Below are positions 48,301-59,749 of a stretch of DNA of 64,000 nucleotides, piece after piece. The position numbers and the translations under genes were made by a program. This stretch comes from Mimachlamys varia. Lineage: Eukaryota; Mollusca; Bivalvia; Pectinida; Pectinidae. Within the stretch, counting starts at the first letter, position 1. Every line of letters begins with the position of its first letter. The stretch is from assembly GCA_947623455.1 (NCBI GenBank), contig OX392529.1, positions 8,246,001 to 8,310,000 on the forward strand, given 5' to 3'. The notes below the pieces were generated by a model. That model worked only from the letters and a program-made list of their open reading frames with translations, ran no database searches and was not told the DNA's origin.

Positions 48301-49633
48301 CGTCATTACTTATAGTCGTGTACGTATACAGAAACGGCGTCCTACCAGATAGCTGACGTCATTCCTTATAGTCGTGTACGTATACAGTAACGGCGTCCTA
48401 CCAGATAGCTGACGTCATTATCTATAGTCGTGTACGTATACAGTAACGGCGTCCTACCAGATAGCTGACGTCATTATCTATAGTCGTGTACGTATACAGT
48501 AGCGGCGTCCCTCCAGATGTCTGACCCAATTGCTTATAGTCGTACACATATTGGTATATTACTTACGATGACACGTCGGCCACCTTAAACCCTTGGTCAA
48601 TTTTATCCTCGCTGGCTGGAACTGCGATAGACAGCAATAATCTTTCCCGGGCAGGGTCTCTCACTTCATTCTTGAAAACTGTACTGACTTCCTAAAATGT
48701 AAATTAACCAAAATTGCTTTCGTCACTAATGTCAAAAACCTAATGCGATAGATATCTGAGCCTACGCTACTAGACACGGAGATTTGTTAGCGTGTTCAAT
48801 TTAAACGCTTCAATGTCACTAGATTTGAGGCTATATGACCTCGGACAGTCTTCTATGGTTGGGCTTCAATGTCTCAAGTAGTATCTGCTTGGTTTTTATG
48901 ACGAGTCATAAGAGAACAAAACATAGTTTTTATTTCACAAACATTAATGCTTATATATGACTTTTTATTAGGTTACGAATTACTAACATTGTACGATGAT
49001 AGACACAAGCTATCGTAACCTGTTCCTTACGAGAAAAGACAACTCTAGCATCCCCCTCCTTCCAATGGAGTTGTCTACCTTTTCCCAAAGTGTTATTATC
49101 TTCAGCAATGCGTGTTTGTTTTACATTGAAATTTATAGCCATGTATTAAAACATAAAGAAGGGTTCGAGAGAGAGGGAGATACACAGTTTTATCATTTTC
49201 CCTTAACTATCAAACTTCTGCTTCAGATTGTCATGTAGAAATTAATTTACAGAGAAAAAAAATATGATTTATAGTGGATCACATGTACCTTATCTTTCAT
49301 CGACGAAAATGATATAGGGATATAAAGACAGAAATTGACATGTGTTGTTTGAAATGCTAAAGGTAAAATCTTACATTTAACAGAAGAGAGAGATTCTCTT
49401 TATCAGTGGAGTCACCGCCTCTAGATAAACTTCCAGGAAATTCCCAGTCAATGTCGACGCCATCGAAAAGTCTCTTCCGTAAATAAGTTACTGTGCTGGT
49501 GGCAAATTCCTTACGTCCCGCCTCGGTTGCTGCCATTTTTGAGAAGTTCTGTCCACCGGCACTCCAACCTCCCACGGAGAGTAATACCCTTAACTTGGGG
49601 TTGATTTTCTTCAGGTCTGTTACTTTTTCATAT
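21430..49633 (-). CDS. GH18 chitinase-family protein with giant disordered tail, 3' part of gene (6 exons)
   Basis: Minus-strand exons 49633-49375, 48691-48567, 32340-32214, 30574-30389, 27657-27538 and 27333-21430 join in one frame (phases 0, 2, 0, 0, 0), coding about 2,240 residues. GH18 enzymes hydrolyse chitin in a TIM barrel. Seen in order are LRVLLSVGGW, the acid motif DGVDIDWE, LLLSIAVPA, MTYNYHG, GFSPFGRGFTL, GFLSYYE, WIGYDNQQSI and GGIMVWALPLDDFKG. The catalytic glutamate is present; the conserved MxYD is MTYN. The barrel is followed by a ~1,900-residue tail in place of the chitin-binding module common in this family. The first exons (signal peptide, strands 1-2) are not found in the window. 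Enzyme or lectin-like role cannot be decided. Confidence 0.88.
22480..24850 (-). repeat. Coding minisatellite of the tail (39-42-bp units, 120-bp superunits)
   Basis: Units of 12, 14 and 14 codons alternate to give a 40-codon superunit. At 23461, 23581, 23701 and 23821 the same landmark recurs exactly 120 bases apart. Frame is kept in every copy. Confidence 0.92.
27538..27657 (-). CDS. Chitinase exon 5 of those visible
   Basis: Exactly 40 codons, phase 0 at both ends. It encodes ICKMINTG and LGNQWIGYDNQQSIKEK, the substrate-loop strand of GH18. Acceptor GTTAAAG, donor AAAG|GTAAAT. Confidence 0.94.
27792..30002. mobile_element. Element with ~110-130-bp terminal inverted repeats, carrying a nested LINE fragment
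   Basis: AAGGATGAATGTCTATATGG ... TTTTGGGAGGTACCAAAAG at 27792-27900 is mirrored at 29865-30002. The arms share GGCCCTTTTGGGCC, AGGATGTCA and GGTACCAAAAG. No transposase is visible, so this looks non-autonomous. Confidence 0.72.
28270..29700 (-). pseudogene. Non-LTR retrotransposon (LINE) 3' fragment, decayed
   Basis: Reading minus from about 29690: PQGSILGPLSFLIYINDI, LFADEPSLL, then KWANTWLVTFNPDKTEMIF, HLGV, WGDHVNAVYE, LRIYKTFILPMLEYACELW, and near the end MWNNLSEQTRFSPSLATFK and IIHTKLRIRCSQFNYELLR with a CSCG motif. These are the palm, thumb and C-terminal parts of a jockey/CR1-like RT. Frames shift near 29340 and 28850, and the catalytic FADD reads FADE, so it is dead. The 5' part is missing. 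A TTTAGTTTAGTTTAAAC tail lies near 28274. Confidence 0.88.
30389..30574 (-). CDS. Chitinase exon 4 of those visible
   Basis: Exactly 62 codons, phase 0 at both ends. It encodes AWTINYWISKGAQ, LIVGFSPFGRGFTL and ETGFLSYYE, all standard GH18 landmarks. The acceptor is GTCTTACAG and the donor TGAG|GTATGT. Confidence 0.95.
31204..31360. repeat. Near-perfect foldback (MITE-like), ~64-bp arms
   Basis: TAAGAAATACTTTGTC opens and GACAAACTATTTCTTA closes it. The inner arms match over GTTTACTGGTGTGTAAACTG and TACAGATATTT, around the centre CATAACGCGCTGACGCGC. No protein is encoded. Confidence 0.82.
31361..31973. other. Intron segment, no gene seen
   Basis: Two TGACGTCA palindromes lie near 31829 and 31854, and TTACACACGTGTAATAA near 31803. 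A plus-strand frame at 31433-31732 has no recognisable motif. Confidence 0.5.
31974..32110. repeat. Foldback element, ~40-bp arms
   Basis: CTTACACTCGTGTCAATGTA at the left is mirrored by ATTACATCGCCACTCGTGTAAG-type sequence at the right, around a ~55-bp centre. It lies about 100 bases from the exon at 32214. Confidence 0.7.
32214..32340 (-). CDS. Chitinase exon 3 of those visible (MTYN segment)
   Basis: The acceptor GTTATTTGTTCCAG stands directly against the 33-bp satellite. The exon encodes YCDMINVMTYNYHGKW, then LGHHSALFKR. The asparagine at 32309-32307 replaces the aspartate of the usual MxYD motif. It ends in phase 0 at TATG|GTGAGA. Confidence 0.92.
32949..33051. repeat. Inverted segment of three 33-bp units (first of three)
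   Basis: Between ATGAATCATG and CATGCCATG the units read in reverse orientation and form hairpins with their neighbours. The same segment recurs at about 35480-35588 and 37292-37400. Confidence 0.88.
35480..35588. repeat. Inverted segment of 33-bp units (second)
   Basis: Same two inversion joints as at 32949, with CATGCTATAC in place of CATGTTATAC. Confidence 0.88.
37292..37400. repeat. Inverted segment of 33-bp units (third)
   Basis: Matches the second copy; the 1,812-bp spacing shows both were amplified within one larger block. Confidence 0.88.
46225..48542. repeat. 56-bp satellite in chitinase intron, one TGACGTCA per unit (~41 copies)
   Basis: The core CTGACGTCATTACTTATAGT plus GTGTACGTATACAGTAACGG recurs every ~56 bases. 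Nearly every unit holds the palindrome TGACGTCA, the CREB/ATF consensus site; exceptions include TGATGTCA near 48128 and the last unit. Whether this has any regulatory effect is unknown. Confidence 0.93.
48543..48566 (-). promoter_or_regulatory. Only non-repetitive bases between donor and satellite
   Basis: About 24 bases, starting with the strong donor GTAAGTAAT, separate the exon from the first 56-bp repeat unit. Confidence 0.7.
48567..48691 (-). CDS. Chitinase exon 2 of those visible
   Basis: It begins after CATTTTAG with EVSTVFKNEV and continues to RLLLSIAVPASEDKI and FKVADVS, matching the GH18 strand after the active site. It ends in phase 2 at CATC|GTAAGT. The next intron is 16.2 kb of satellite. 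Confidence 0.92.
48692..49374. other. Chitinase intron without arrays
   Basis: A 683-bp intron of ordinary sequence. Short open frames inside it have no recognisable content. Confidence 0.6.
49375..49633 (-). CDS. Chitinase exon with the active-site motif
   Basis: It starts after CATTCAG and encodes LKKINPKLRVLLSVGGW, then YLRKRLFDGVDIDWEFPG. DGVDIDWE maps to 49464-49441, with the catalytic glutamate codon at 49443-49441. It ends in phase 0 at AAAT|GTAAGA. Confidence 0.93.
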
Positions 49634-49794
49634 CTGAATGATAAAAGTAGTTGATATGAACCTTAATCTGGTACCCAAAAGACATTGAGTGAAAGAATTC
49701 GAAAATATTGTTTTTTATTACTTCGGACATAGACGTTCTGAAATATTCTATGTTGGTCCTTATACTCCAATAGTTAATAAAATGAAGCATGACA
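49634..49794. other. Intron start region next to the active-site exon
   Basis: Unique sequence of about 160 bases on the upstream side of the acceptor at 49634, before the 27-bp array begins. Confidence 0.5.
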
Positions 49795-50757
49795 TACAGT
49801 AATCAGTACACAGGTATGATATACAGTAATCAGTACACAGGTATGACATACACTAATCAGTACACAGGTATGATATACAGTAATCAGTACACAGGTATGA
49901 CATACAGAAGTCAGTTCGCAGGTATGATATACAGTAATCAGTAGACAGGTATGACATACAGTAATCAGTACACATGTATGCTATACAGTAGTCAGTACAC
50001 AGGTATGATATACAGTAATCAGTACACAGGTATGACATACAGTAATCAGTACACAGGTATGACATACAGTAGTCAGTACACAGGTATGATATACAGAAGT
50101 CAGTACACAGGTATGATATACAGTAATCAGTACACAGGTATGACATACAGTAACTAGTACACAGTTATGACATACAGTAGTCAGTACACAGGTATGACAT
50201 ACAATAGTCAGTACACAGGTATGATTTACAGAAGTCAGTACACAGGTATGATATACAGTAGTCAGTACACAGGTATGATATAGAGTAGTCAGTACACAGG
50301 TATGATTTACAGTAGTCAGTACACAGGTATGACATACGGTAGTCAGTAGACAGGTATGATATACAGGAGTCAGTACACAGGTATGATATACAGTGATCAG
50401 TAGACAGGTATGATATACAGTAGTCAGTACACAGGTATGATATACAGTAACCAGTACACAGGTATGACATACAGTAACCAGTACACAGGTATGATATACA
50501 GAAGTCAGTACACAGGTATGACATACAGTAGTCAGTACACAGGTATGATATACAGAAGTCAGTACACAGGTATGATATACAGTAATCAGTACACAGGTAT
50601 GACATACAGTAACCAGTACACAGGTATGATATACAGAAGTCAGTCCACAGGTATGACATACAGTAATCAGTAGACAGGTATGATATACAGAAGTCAGTAC
50701 ACAGGTATGATATACAGTAATCAGTAAACAGGTATGACATACAATAATCAGTTTACT
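49795..50757. repeat. 27-bp satellite, block 1 (~35 copies)
   Basis: GGTATGACATACAGTAATCA plus GTACACA repeats every 27 bases with GA(C/T)AT and A(A/G)TCAGTA variants. It is open on both strands because 27 is a multiple of three; no gene is inferred. Confidence 0.93.
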
Positions 50758-50984
50758 GCTAAACTTCAATTAAATACAAACAACCTTGCTTTTAACCCTA
50801 TCTACAATCCCCCAAAAAACCAATGGATTGTACAAAGACACGAGAAAATATCACCTTTATATAATGTAATTAGCAATAACATAAAACATATAACAAAAAT
50901 ATTAAAACTCCGAGTTTCCAATTCCCTTTAGGAGTTCAACATCCATTTTAACTAATATAGCGGACTATAACATATTAAGAGTTA
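50758..50984. repeat. Spacer, duplicated at 53412-53560
   Basis: TGCTAAACTTCAATTAAATAC, then GTAATTAGCAATAACAT and TTTAGGAGTTCAACATCCAT occur in both places in the same order; this copy has an extra ~70 bases. Confidence 0.85.
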
Positions 50985-52312
50985 CGCATGGATTGTACAA
51001 ATATCTGATGTTAACATATAATGACATGGACTGTACAAATATCTTATGTTAACACAGCATGGCATGGACTGCAGAAATATCTTACGTTAACACAGCATGA
51101 CATGGACTGTACACATATCTTCTGTTAACATACCATGGCATGGACTGTACAAGTATATGATGTAAACACAGCATAACATTGACTGAACAAATATCTAATG
51201 TTAACACAGCATGGCATGGGCTGTACAAATATCTTATGTTAACATACCATGACATGGACTGTACAAATATCTGATGTTAATATCGCATAGCATGGACTGT
51301 ACAAATATCTGATGTTAACATACCATGGCATGGACTGTACAAATATATGATGTTAACACAGCATAACATGGACTGAACAAATATCTAATGTTAACACAGC
51401 ATGACATGGACTGTACAAATATCTGATGTTAACATACCATGGCATGGACTGTAGAAATATCTTATGTTAACACAGCTTGGCATGGACTGTACAAATATCT
51501 GATGATAAAATACCGTGGCATGGACTGTACAAATATCTGATGTTAACATACCATGGCATGGACTGTAGAAATATCTTATGTTAATACAGCTTGGCATGGA
51601 CTGTACAAATATCTGATGATAAAATACCGTGGCATGGACTGTTCAAATATCTGATGTTAACATACCATGGCATGGACTGTTCAAATATCTGATGTTAACA
51701 CAGCATGGCATGGACTGTAGAAATATCTGATGATAAAATACCATGGCATGGACTGTACAACTATCTGATGCTAACACAGCATGACATGGACTGTACGAAT
51801 ATCTTATGTTAACACAGCATGACATGGACTGCAGAAATATCTGATGATAAAATACCGTGGCATGGACTGTACAAATATCTGATGTTAACACAGCATGACA
51901 TGGACTGTACAAATATCTTATGTTAACATACCATGGCATGGACTGTACAAAAAACTTATGTTAACACAGCATGACATGGACTGTACAAATATCTTATGTA
52001 AACACAGCATGGCATGAACTGTACATATATCTGAGGATAACACAGCATAGCATGGACTGTAGAAATATCTGATGTTAACAAACCGTGGCATGGACGGTAC
52101 AAATATTTGATAATAACACAGCATGGCATGGACTGTACACATATCTTCTGTTAACATAACGTGGGATGGACTGCACAAATATATGATGATAACACAGCAT
52201 GGCATGGACTGTACAAATATCTGATGTTAACAAACCGTGCCATGAACTGTATAAATATAGGATGATAACACAGCATGGCATGGATTGTAGTAATATCTGA
52301 TGTTAACACAGC
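50985..52312. repeat. 38-bp satellite (~35 copies)
   Basis: CATGGACTGTACAAATATCT, then GATGTTAACACAG repeats every 38 bases, with GATAAAATACCGT variants. It is unrelated to the 38-bp unit near 632. Confidence 0.92.
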
Positions 52313-53411
52313 ATGACGTACAGTAGTCAGTACACAGGTATGACATACAGTAGTCAGTACACAGGTATGACATACAGTAATCAGTACACAGGTATGACAT
52401 ACAGAAATCAGTAGACAGGTATGACATACAGTAGTCAGTACACATGTATGACATACAGTAATCAGTAGACAGGTATGATATACAGTAATCAGTACACAGG
52501 TATGATATACAGTAGTCAGTACACAGGTATGATATACAGTAGTCAGTACACAGGTATGACATACAATAATCAGTACTCAGGTATGATATACAGTAGTCAG
52601 TACACAGGTATGATTTACAGTAATCAGTACACAGGAATGACATACAGTAATCAGTACACAGGTATGATATACAGTAATCAGTACACAGGTATGACATTAT
52701 TAGTCAGTACACAGGTATGACATACAGTAATCAGTACACAGGTATGATATACAGTAATCAGTACACAAGTATGATACAGAGTAGTCATTAAACAGGTATG
52801 ATATAAAGTAATCAGCAGACAGTTATGACATACAGTTATAAGTAGACAGGTATGACATACAGTATTCAGTACACAGTTATGACATACAGCAGTAAGTAGA
52901 CGGGTATGTTATACAGAAGTCAGTACACAGGTATGACATACAGTAGTCAGTACACAGGTATGACATACAGTAATCAGTACACAGGTATGACATACAGTAA
53001 TCAGTACACAGGTATGACATACAGTAGTCAGTACACAGGTATGATATACAGTAGTCAGTACACAGGTATGACATACAGTAATAAGTACACAGGTATGACA
53101 TACAGTAATCAGTAGACAGGTATGACATACAGTAATAAGTACACAGGTATGACATACAGTAATCAGTAGACAGGTATGACATACAGTAATCAGTAGACAG
53201 GTATGATATACAGTAATCAGTAGACAGGTATGACATACAGTAATCAGCACACAGGTATGATATACAGTAATCAGTAGACAGGTATGATATACAGTAGTCA
53301 GTACACAGGTATGATATACAGTAATCAGTAGACAGGTATGATATACAGTAGTCAGTACACAGGTATGATATACAGTGATCAGTAAACAGGTATGACATAC
53401 AGTAATAAGTT
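52313..53411. repeat. 27-bp satellite, block 2 (~40 copies)
   Basis: Same unit as at 49795. Together with the spacer that follows, this makes a second copy of the block-plus-spacer arrangement. Confidence 0.93.
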
Positions 53412-53575
53412 TGCTGCTAAACTTCAATTAAATACACCTTTATATATGTAATTAGCAATAACATGAAATATATAACAAAAAATATTAAAACTTCGAGTTT
53501 CCAAATCCCTTTAGGAGTTCAACATCCATTTTAACTAATATAGCAGACTATAACATGGATTGTACAAATTAAGTT
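53412..53575. repeat. Second copy of the spacer
   Basis: Matches 50758-50984 and even ends with the start of a 38-bp unit (ACATGGATTGTACAAAT), showing that the duplication reached into that array. Confidence 0.82.
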
Positions 53576-53639
53576 CTTTCTTTCACAAACAAATAACCAA
53601 GGAGCGGTAAGAAAAAATCTTCGGATAGATGCTACGCAG

Positions 53640-56600
53640 GTGTTCGTGTTACACTATTACACACGTGCCGCAGGACGTATGTTATTACACTCGTGTCATA
53701 GGAAGGATGTTATTATACACGTGTCGTAGGAAGAATGTTATTACACTCGTGCCATAGGAAGGATGTTATTACACACGTGCCATAGGAAGGATGTTATTAC
53801 ACACGTGCCGTAGGACGTATGTTATTACACTCGTGCCATAGGAAGGATGTTATTACACACGTGTCGTAGGAAGGATGTTATTACACACGTGCCGTAGGAA
53901 GGATGTTATTACACACGTGTCGTAGGACGTATGTTATTACACACGTGTCGTAGGACGTATGTTATTACACACGTGTCGTAGGACGTATGTTATTACACAC
54001 GTGTCGTAGGACGTATGTTATTACACACGTGTCGTAGGACGTATGTTATTACACACGTGCCGTAGGACGTATGTTATTACACACGTGCCGTAGGACGTAT
54101 GTTATTACACACGTGCCGTAGGAAGGATGTTATTACAAACGTGCCGTAGGACGTATGTTATTACACACGTGCCGTAGGAAGGATGTTATTACACACGTGT
54201 CGTAGGAAGGATGTTATTACACACGTGCCGTAGGAAGGATGTTACTTCACACGTGTCGTAGAAAGGATGTTACTTCACACGTGTCGTAGAAAGGATGTTA
54301 TTACACACGTGTCGTAGGAAGGATGTTATTACACACGTGCCATAGGACGGATGTTATTACACACGTTCCGTAGGACGTATGTTATTACACACGTTCCGTA
54401 GGACGTATGTTATTACACACGTGCCGTAGGACGGATGTTATTACACACGTTCCGTAGGACGTATGTTATTACACACGTGCCGTAGGACGTTTGTTATTAC
54501 ACACGTGCCGTAGGACGTATGTTATTACACACGTGTCGTAGGAAGGATGTTATTACACACGTGCCATAGGACGGATGTTATTACACACGTGCCGTAGGAC
54601 GTATGTTATTACACACGTGCCGTAGGACGTATGTTATTACACACGTGCCGTAGGACGGATGTTATTACACACGTTCCGTAGGACGTATGTTATTACACAC
54701 GTGCCGTAGGACGTATGTTATTACACACGTTCCGTAGGACGTATGTTATTACACACGTTCCGTAGGACGTATGTTATTACACACGTGCCGTAGGACGGAT
54801 GTTATTACACACGTTCCGTAGGACGTATGTTATTACACACGTGCCGTAGGACGTTTGTTATTACACACGTGCCGTAGGACGTATGTTATTACACACGTGT
54901 CGTAGGAAGGATGTTATTACACACGTGCCATAGGACGGGTGTTATTACACACGTTCCGTAGGACGTATGTTATTACACACGTGCCGTAGGACGTTTGTTA
55001 TTACACACGTGTCGTAGGACGTATGTTATTACACACGTGCCGTAGGACGGATGTTATTACACACGTGCCTTAGAGAGGATGTTATTACACACGTGCCGTA
55101 GAACGTATGTTATTACACACGTGCCGTAGAACGTATGTTATTACACACGAGCCGTAGAACGTATGTTATTACACACGTGCCTTAGAGAGGATGTTATTAC
55201 ACACGTGACGTAGAACGTATGTTATTACACACGTACCTTAGAGAGGATGTTATTACACACGTGCCGTAGAACGTATGTTATTACACACGTGCCTTAGAGA
55301 GGATGTTATTACACACGTGCCGTAGGACGTATGTTATTACACACGTGCCGTAGAACGTATGTTATTACACACGTGCCTTAGAGAGGATGTTATTACACAC
55401 GTGACGTAGGACAGATGTTATTACACACGAGCCGTAGAACGTATGTTATTACACACGTGCCGTAGAACGTATGTTATTACACACGTGCCTTAGAGAGGAT
55501 GTTATTACACACGAGCCGTATGACGTATGTTATTACACACGAGCCGTAGAACGTATGTTATTACACACGAGCCGTAGAACGTATGTTATTACACACGTGC
55601 CGTAGGACGGATGTTATTACACACGTGCCGTAGGACGTATGTTATTTCACACGTGCCGTAGGACGTTTGTTATTACACACGTGCCGTAGGACGTATGTTA
55701 TTACACACGTGCCGTAGAACGTATGTTATTACACACGTGCCGTAGGACGGATGTTATTACACACGTGCCATAGGACGTATGTTATTTCACACGTGCCGTA
55801 GGACGTTTGTTATTACACACGTGCCGTAGGACGTATGTTATTATACACGTGCCGTAGGACGTATGTTATTACACACAAGCCGTAGAATGGATGTTTATAC
55901 ACACATGCCGTAGAACGTATATTTCTGACCGTCTATATTACACACGTGCCATAGGACGTATGTTATTACAGTCGTGCCGTTGGACGTGTGTTATTACACA
56001 CGTGCCGTAGGACGGATGTTATTATACACGTGCCGTAGGACGTATGTTATAACACACGTGCCGTAGGACATATGTTATTACACACGTGCCGTAGGACATA
56101 TGTTATTACACACGTGCCGTAGGACGGATGTTATTACACACGTGCCGTAGGACGGATGTTATTACACACGTGCCGTAGGACGTATGTTATTACACACGTG
56201 CCGTAGGACGGATGTTATTACACACGTTCCGTAGGACGTATGTTATTACACACGTGCCGTAGGACGTTTGTTATTACACACGTGCCGTAGGACGTATGTT
56301 ATTACACACGTGTCGTAGGAAGGATGTTATTACACACGTGCCATAGGACGGGTGTTATTACACACGTTCCGTAGGACGTATGTTATTACACACGTGCCGT
56401 AGGACGTTTGTTATTACACACGTGCCGTAGGACGTATGTTTCTGACGCCTACATTACACACGTGCCGTAGGACGTATGTTATTACACACGTGCCATAGAA
56501 CGTATGTTATTACACACGTGCCATAGGAAGGATGTTATTACACACGTGTCGTAGGAAGGATGTTATTACACACGTGTCGTAGGAAGGATGTTATTACACA

Positions 56601-58250
56601 CGTGCCAAAGGAAGGATGTTATTACACACGTGCCGTAGGACGTATGTTATTACACTTGTGCCATAGGAAGGATGTTATTACACACGTGACGTAGGAAGGA
56701 TGTTATTACACACGTGACGCAAGACGTATGTTATTACGCACGTGCCGTAGGACGGATGTTATTACACACGTGTCGTAGGAAGGATGTTATGACACACGTG
56801 CCGCAGGACGTATGTCATTACACACGTGTCGTAGGACGTATGTTATTACACACGTGCCGTAGGACGGATGTTATTACACACGTGCCTTAGAGAGGATGTT
56901 ATTACACACGTGCCGTAGAACGTATGTTATTACACACGTGCCGTAGAACGTATGTTATTACACACGAGCCGTAGAACGTATGTTATTACACACGTGCCTT
57001 AGAGAGGATGTTATTACACACGTGACGTAGAACGTATGTTATTACACACGTACCTTAGAGAGGATGTTATTACACACGTGCCGTAGAACGTATGTTATTA
57101 CACACGTGCCTTAGAGAGGATGTTATTACACACGTGCCGTAGGACGTATGTTATTACACACGTGCCGTAGAACGTATGTTATTACACACGTGCCTTAGAG
57201 AGGATGTTATTACACACGTGACGTAGGACAGATGTTATTACACACGAGCCGTAGAACGTATGTTATTACACACGTGCCGTAGAACGTATGTTATTACACA
57301 CGTGCCTTAGAGAGGATGTTATTACACACGAGCCGTATGACGTATGTTATTACACACGAGCCGTAGAACGTATGTTATTACACACGAGCCGTAGAACGTA
57401 TGTTATTACACACGTGCCGTAGGACGGATGTTATTACACACGTGCCGTAGGACGTATGTTATTTCACACGTGCCGTAGGACGTTTGTTATTACACACGTG
57501 CCGTAGGACGTATGTTATTACACACGTGCCGTAGAACGTATGTTATTACACACGTGCCGTAGGACGGATGTTATTACACACGTGCCGTAGGACGTATGTT
57601 ATTTCACACGTGCCGTAGGACGTTTGTTATTACACACGTGCCGTAGGACGTATGTTATAATACACGTGCCGTAGGACGTATGTTATTACACACAAGCCGT
57701 AGAATGGATGTTTATACACACATGCCGTAGAACGTATATTTCTGACCGTCTATATTACACACGTGCCATAGGACGTATGTTATTACAGTCGTGCCGTTGG
57801 ACGTGTGTTATTACACACGTGCCGTAGGACGGATGTTATTATACACGTGCCGTAGGACGTATGTTATAACACACGTGCCGTAGGACATATGTTATTATAC
57901 ACGTGCCGTAGGACATATGTTATTACACACGTGCCGTAGGACGGATGTTATTACACACGTTCCGTAGGACGGATGTTATTACACACGTGCCGTAGGACGG
58001 ATGTTATTACACACGTTCCGTAGGACGTATGTTATTACACACGTGCCATAGGACGGATGTTATTACACACGTGCCGTAGGACGGATGTTATTACACACGT
58101 GCCGTAGGACGGATGTTATTACACACGTTCCGTAGGACGGATGTTATTACACACGTTCCGTAGGACGGATGTTATTACACACGTTCCGTAGGACGTATGT
58201 TATTACACACGTGCCGTAGGACGGATGTTTCTGACCGTCTATATTACACG
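53640..58250. repeat. 28-bp satellite with CACGTG (~165 copies)
   Basis: ACACACGTGCCGTAGGACGT plus ATGTTATT repeats every 28 bases. Most units hold the E-box palindrome CACGTG; others read ACGTTCC or ACGAGCC. A larger block is repeated about 1,817 bases apart, marked by ATTTCTGACCG at 55921 and 57738. Confidence 0.94.
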
Positions 58251-59655
58251 CGTGCCGTGTTGGACACCTTGTTGATGTCGCTCCACCGGACATGTCAGCT
58301 GTGTACAGATTTTATGTCAAATTAACGACCACCTTATGATGAGCATGTTCTGCAGTTTTATGGAGTCGGCGATATCTGTCCGAAAACATCACGATCTGTT
58401 CGCTGAAGACTTGTGACGACACCAGTTTTACTTTGGAAAGGAAGTCCAAAAAAGAAACAAAGGACCAAGTAACGTGTTGTAATTAAGGTTTAACAAGCCC
58501 CCCCCCCCCCCTAAATTCCTATTTCTATTTCTTTATTTCCAAATTATGGAGCCGCAATCCTAAATTTCACTACCTTGAATGAGTCTTATACAACGACCTT
58601 CATTAAAACCGAAAAGTATGTTTGTAATAAGAATATATGTAACTTGTTTCCCGGCTATAAAACAATTACATGGTTATCTTTAGATCCTTTAATATAAAAC
58701 ATTAAGGCCGACATCTTCAGGAAAAGAGCCCATCGCATTTGTAATACATTGTATGTCAATCTCTTTTGTAACGGTTCTGAGTGTTGAGAAATGACATTTA
58801 GTTTAAAGTTTATTTATATACCCAGGTCGTGCGGACCTTTATTACATTTTTGCCTGTGAAATATAGAAAAGTATCAAACTGATGAAACTCGTGCTACGCA
58901 TTCGTGAAAATATAAAAAATATACCATACTCGTGAAATATATTTGATATTAGACGGCAAACCTTTGTCACTTTACCACCAGAATGGGAGATGACTTAAAC
59001 AAGACTTGGCCTGTTTTCGAATGTTTGGATTCGGGTCAATAGAAAATATCTCGAATTGAACTAAAACCCTCTTATCGGTTTTCTCGAAGAATTATGAGAA
59101 ATACCTCGACATTATCATTCATGGATGGATGGATGGATAGATAAAAGATCATCTTCATTTCCCTTTTCACACAGGATTATACATTGTTTACGCATTTACA
59201 TCATATCAGAATATATATAATAACAGGATTTAATGAAAAAAATGAAAGCATATCTAAATATATGACCTCTGTACATGTTTTCTAAGTCTATGAACATTCT
59301 GCAGTTTTATATATATCCGTTCATTGCTGTGTACATTTTTATGATCAATTTTGCAGTACATTTCATCAATTCTGCCCACTGTTAATTTGATAAGGTACAA
59401 TGTTATATCGACAGTTTTTTTTACCAAGAATAACTTGAGTTTGCTCTATTTCACTCATTTCAGAAAATTTGACATAATCGTTTACATTCAAAATATATGA
59501 TAGAGAAACAATGATCGTTATGGACCCCTAAGTACAATCTTATTTTTATTTAGAAAAAAAGTATCTGGTCCATCGTCTATCACTGCAGCACAGCTCGACT
59601 CTGGAAATATACAGGAAACACTTGGTTTGTTACGGTTGTTTGTTTTGTATTATTT
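58251..59655. other. Unique sequence, no gene seen
   Basis: It contains a poly-C run near 58498-58512 and a short GGAT microsatellite near 59121. No chitinase exon was found on the minus strand. Confidence 0.5.
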
Positions 59656-59703
59656 TTAGGTTTATGTAAAGATGATTTTACACAACTAAAATATGTCTTA
59701 TGT

Positions 59704-59749
59704 GACGTTTCGATGACTAGTACGATATGTACCTTGTCACCTTCATCAG
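59704..59749 (-). ncRNA. Hammerhead-ribozyme-like core in the 3' arm
   Basis: On the minus strand CTGATGA is followed by GGTGAC, an 18-base loop with its own GTAC/GTAC hairpin, GTCATC and GAAACGTC. GGTGAC and GTCATC pair fully as stem II. Stem III would be a single C-G pair and stem I is weak, as described for minimal Penelope hammerheads. Confidence 0.6.

Noticed and set aside
49853..53427. Repeated frames such as CMSYLCTDY and YSNQYTGMT
   Set aside because: The 27-bp unit is a multiple of three and open on both strands; no start, signal or splice context supports a gene.
58251..59655. Search for the missing N-terminal chitinase exon
   Set aside because: No minus-strand segment with the expected early GH18 motifs (a CYFTNW- or YAFA-like strand) between splice sites was found.
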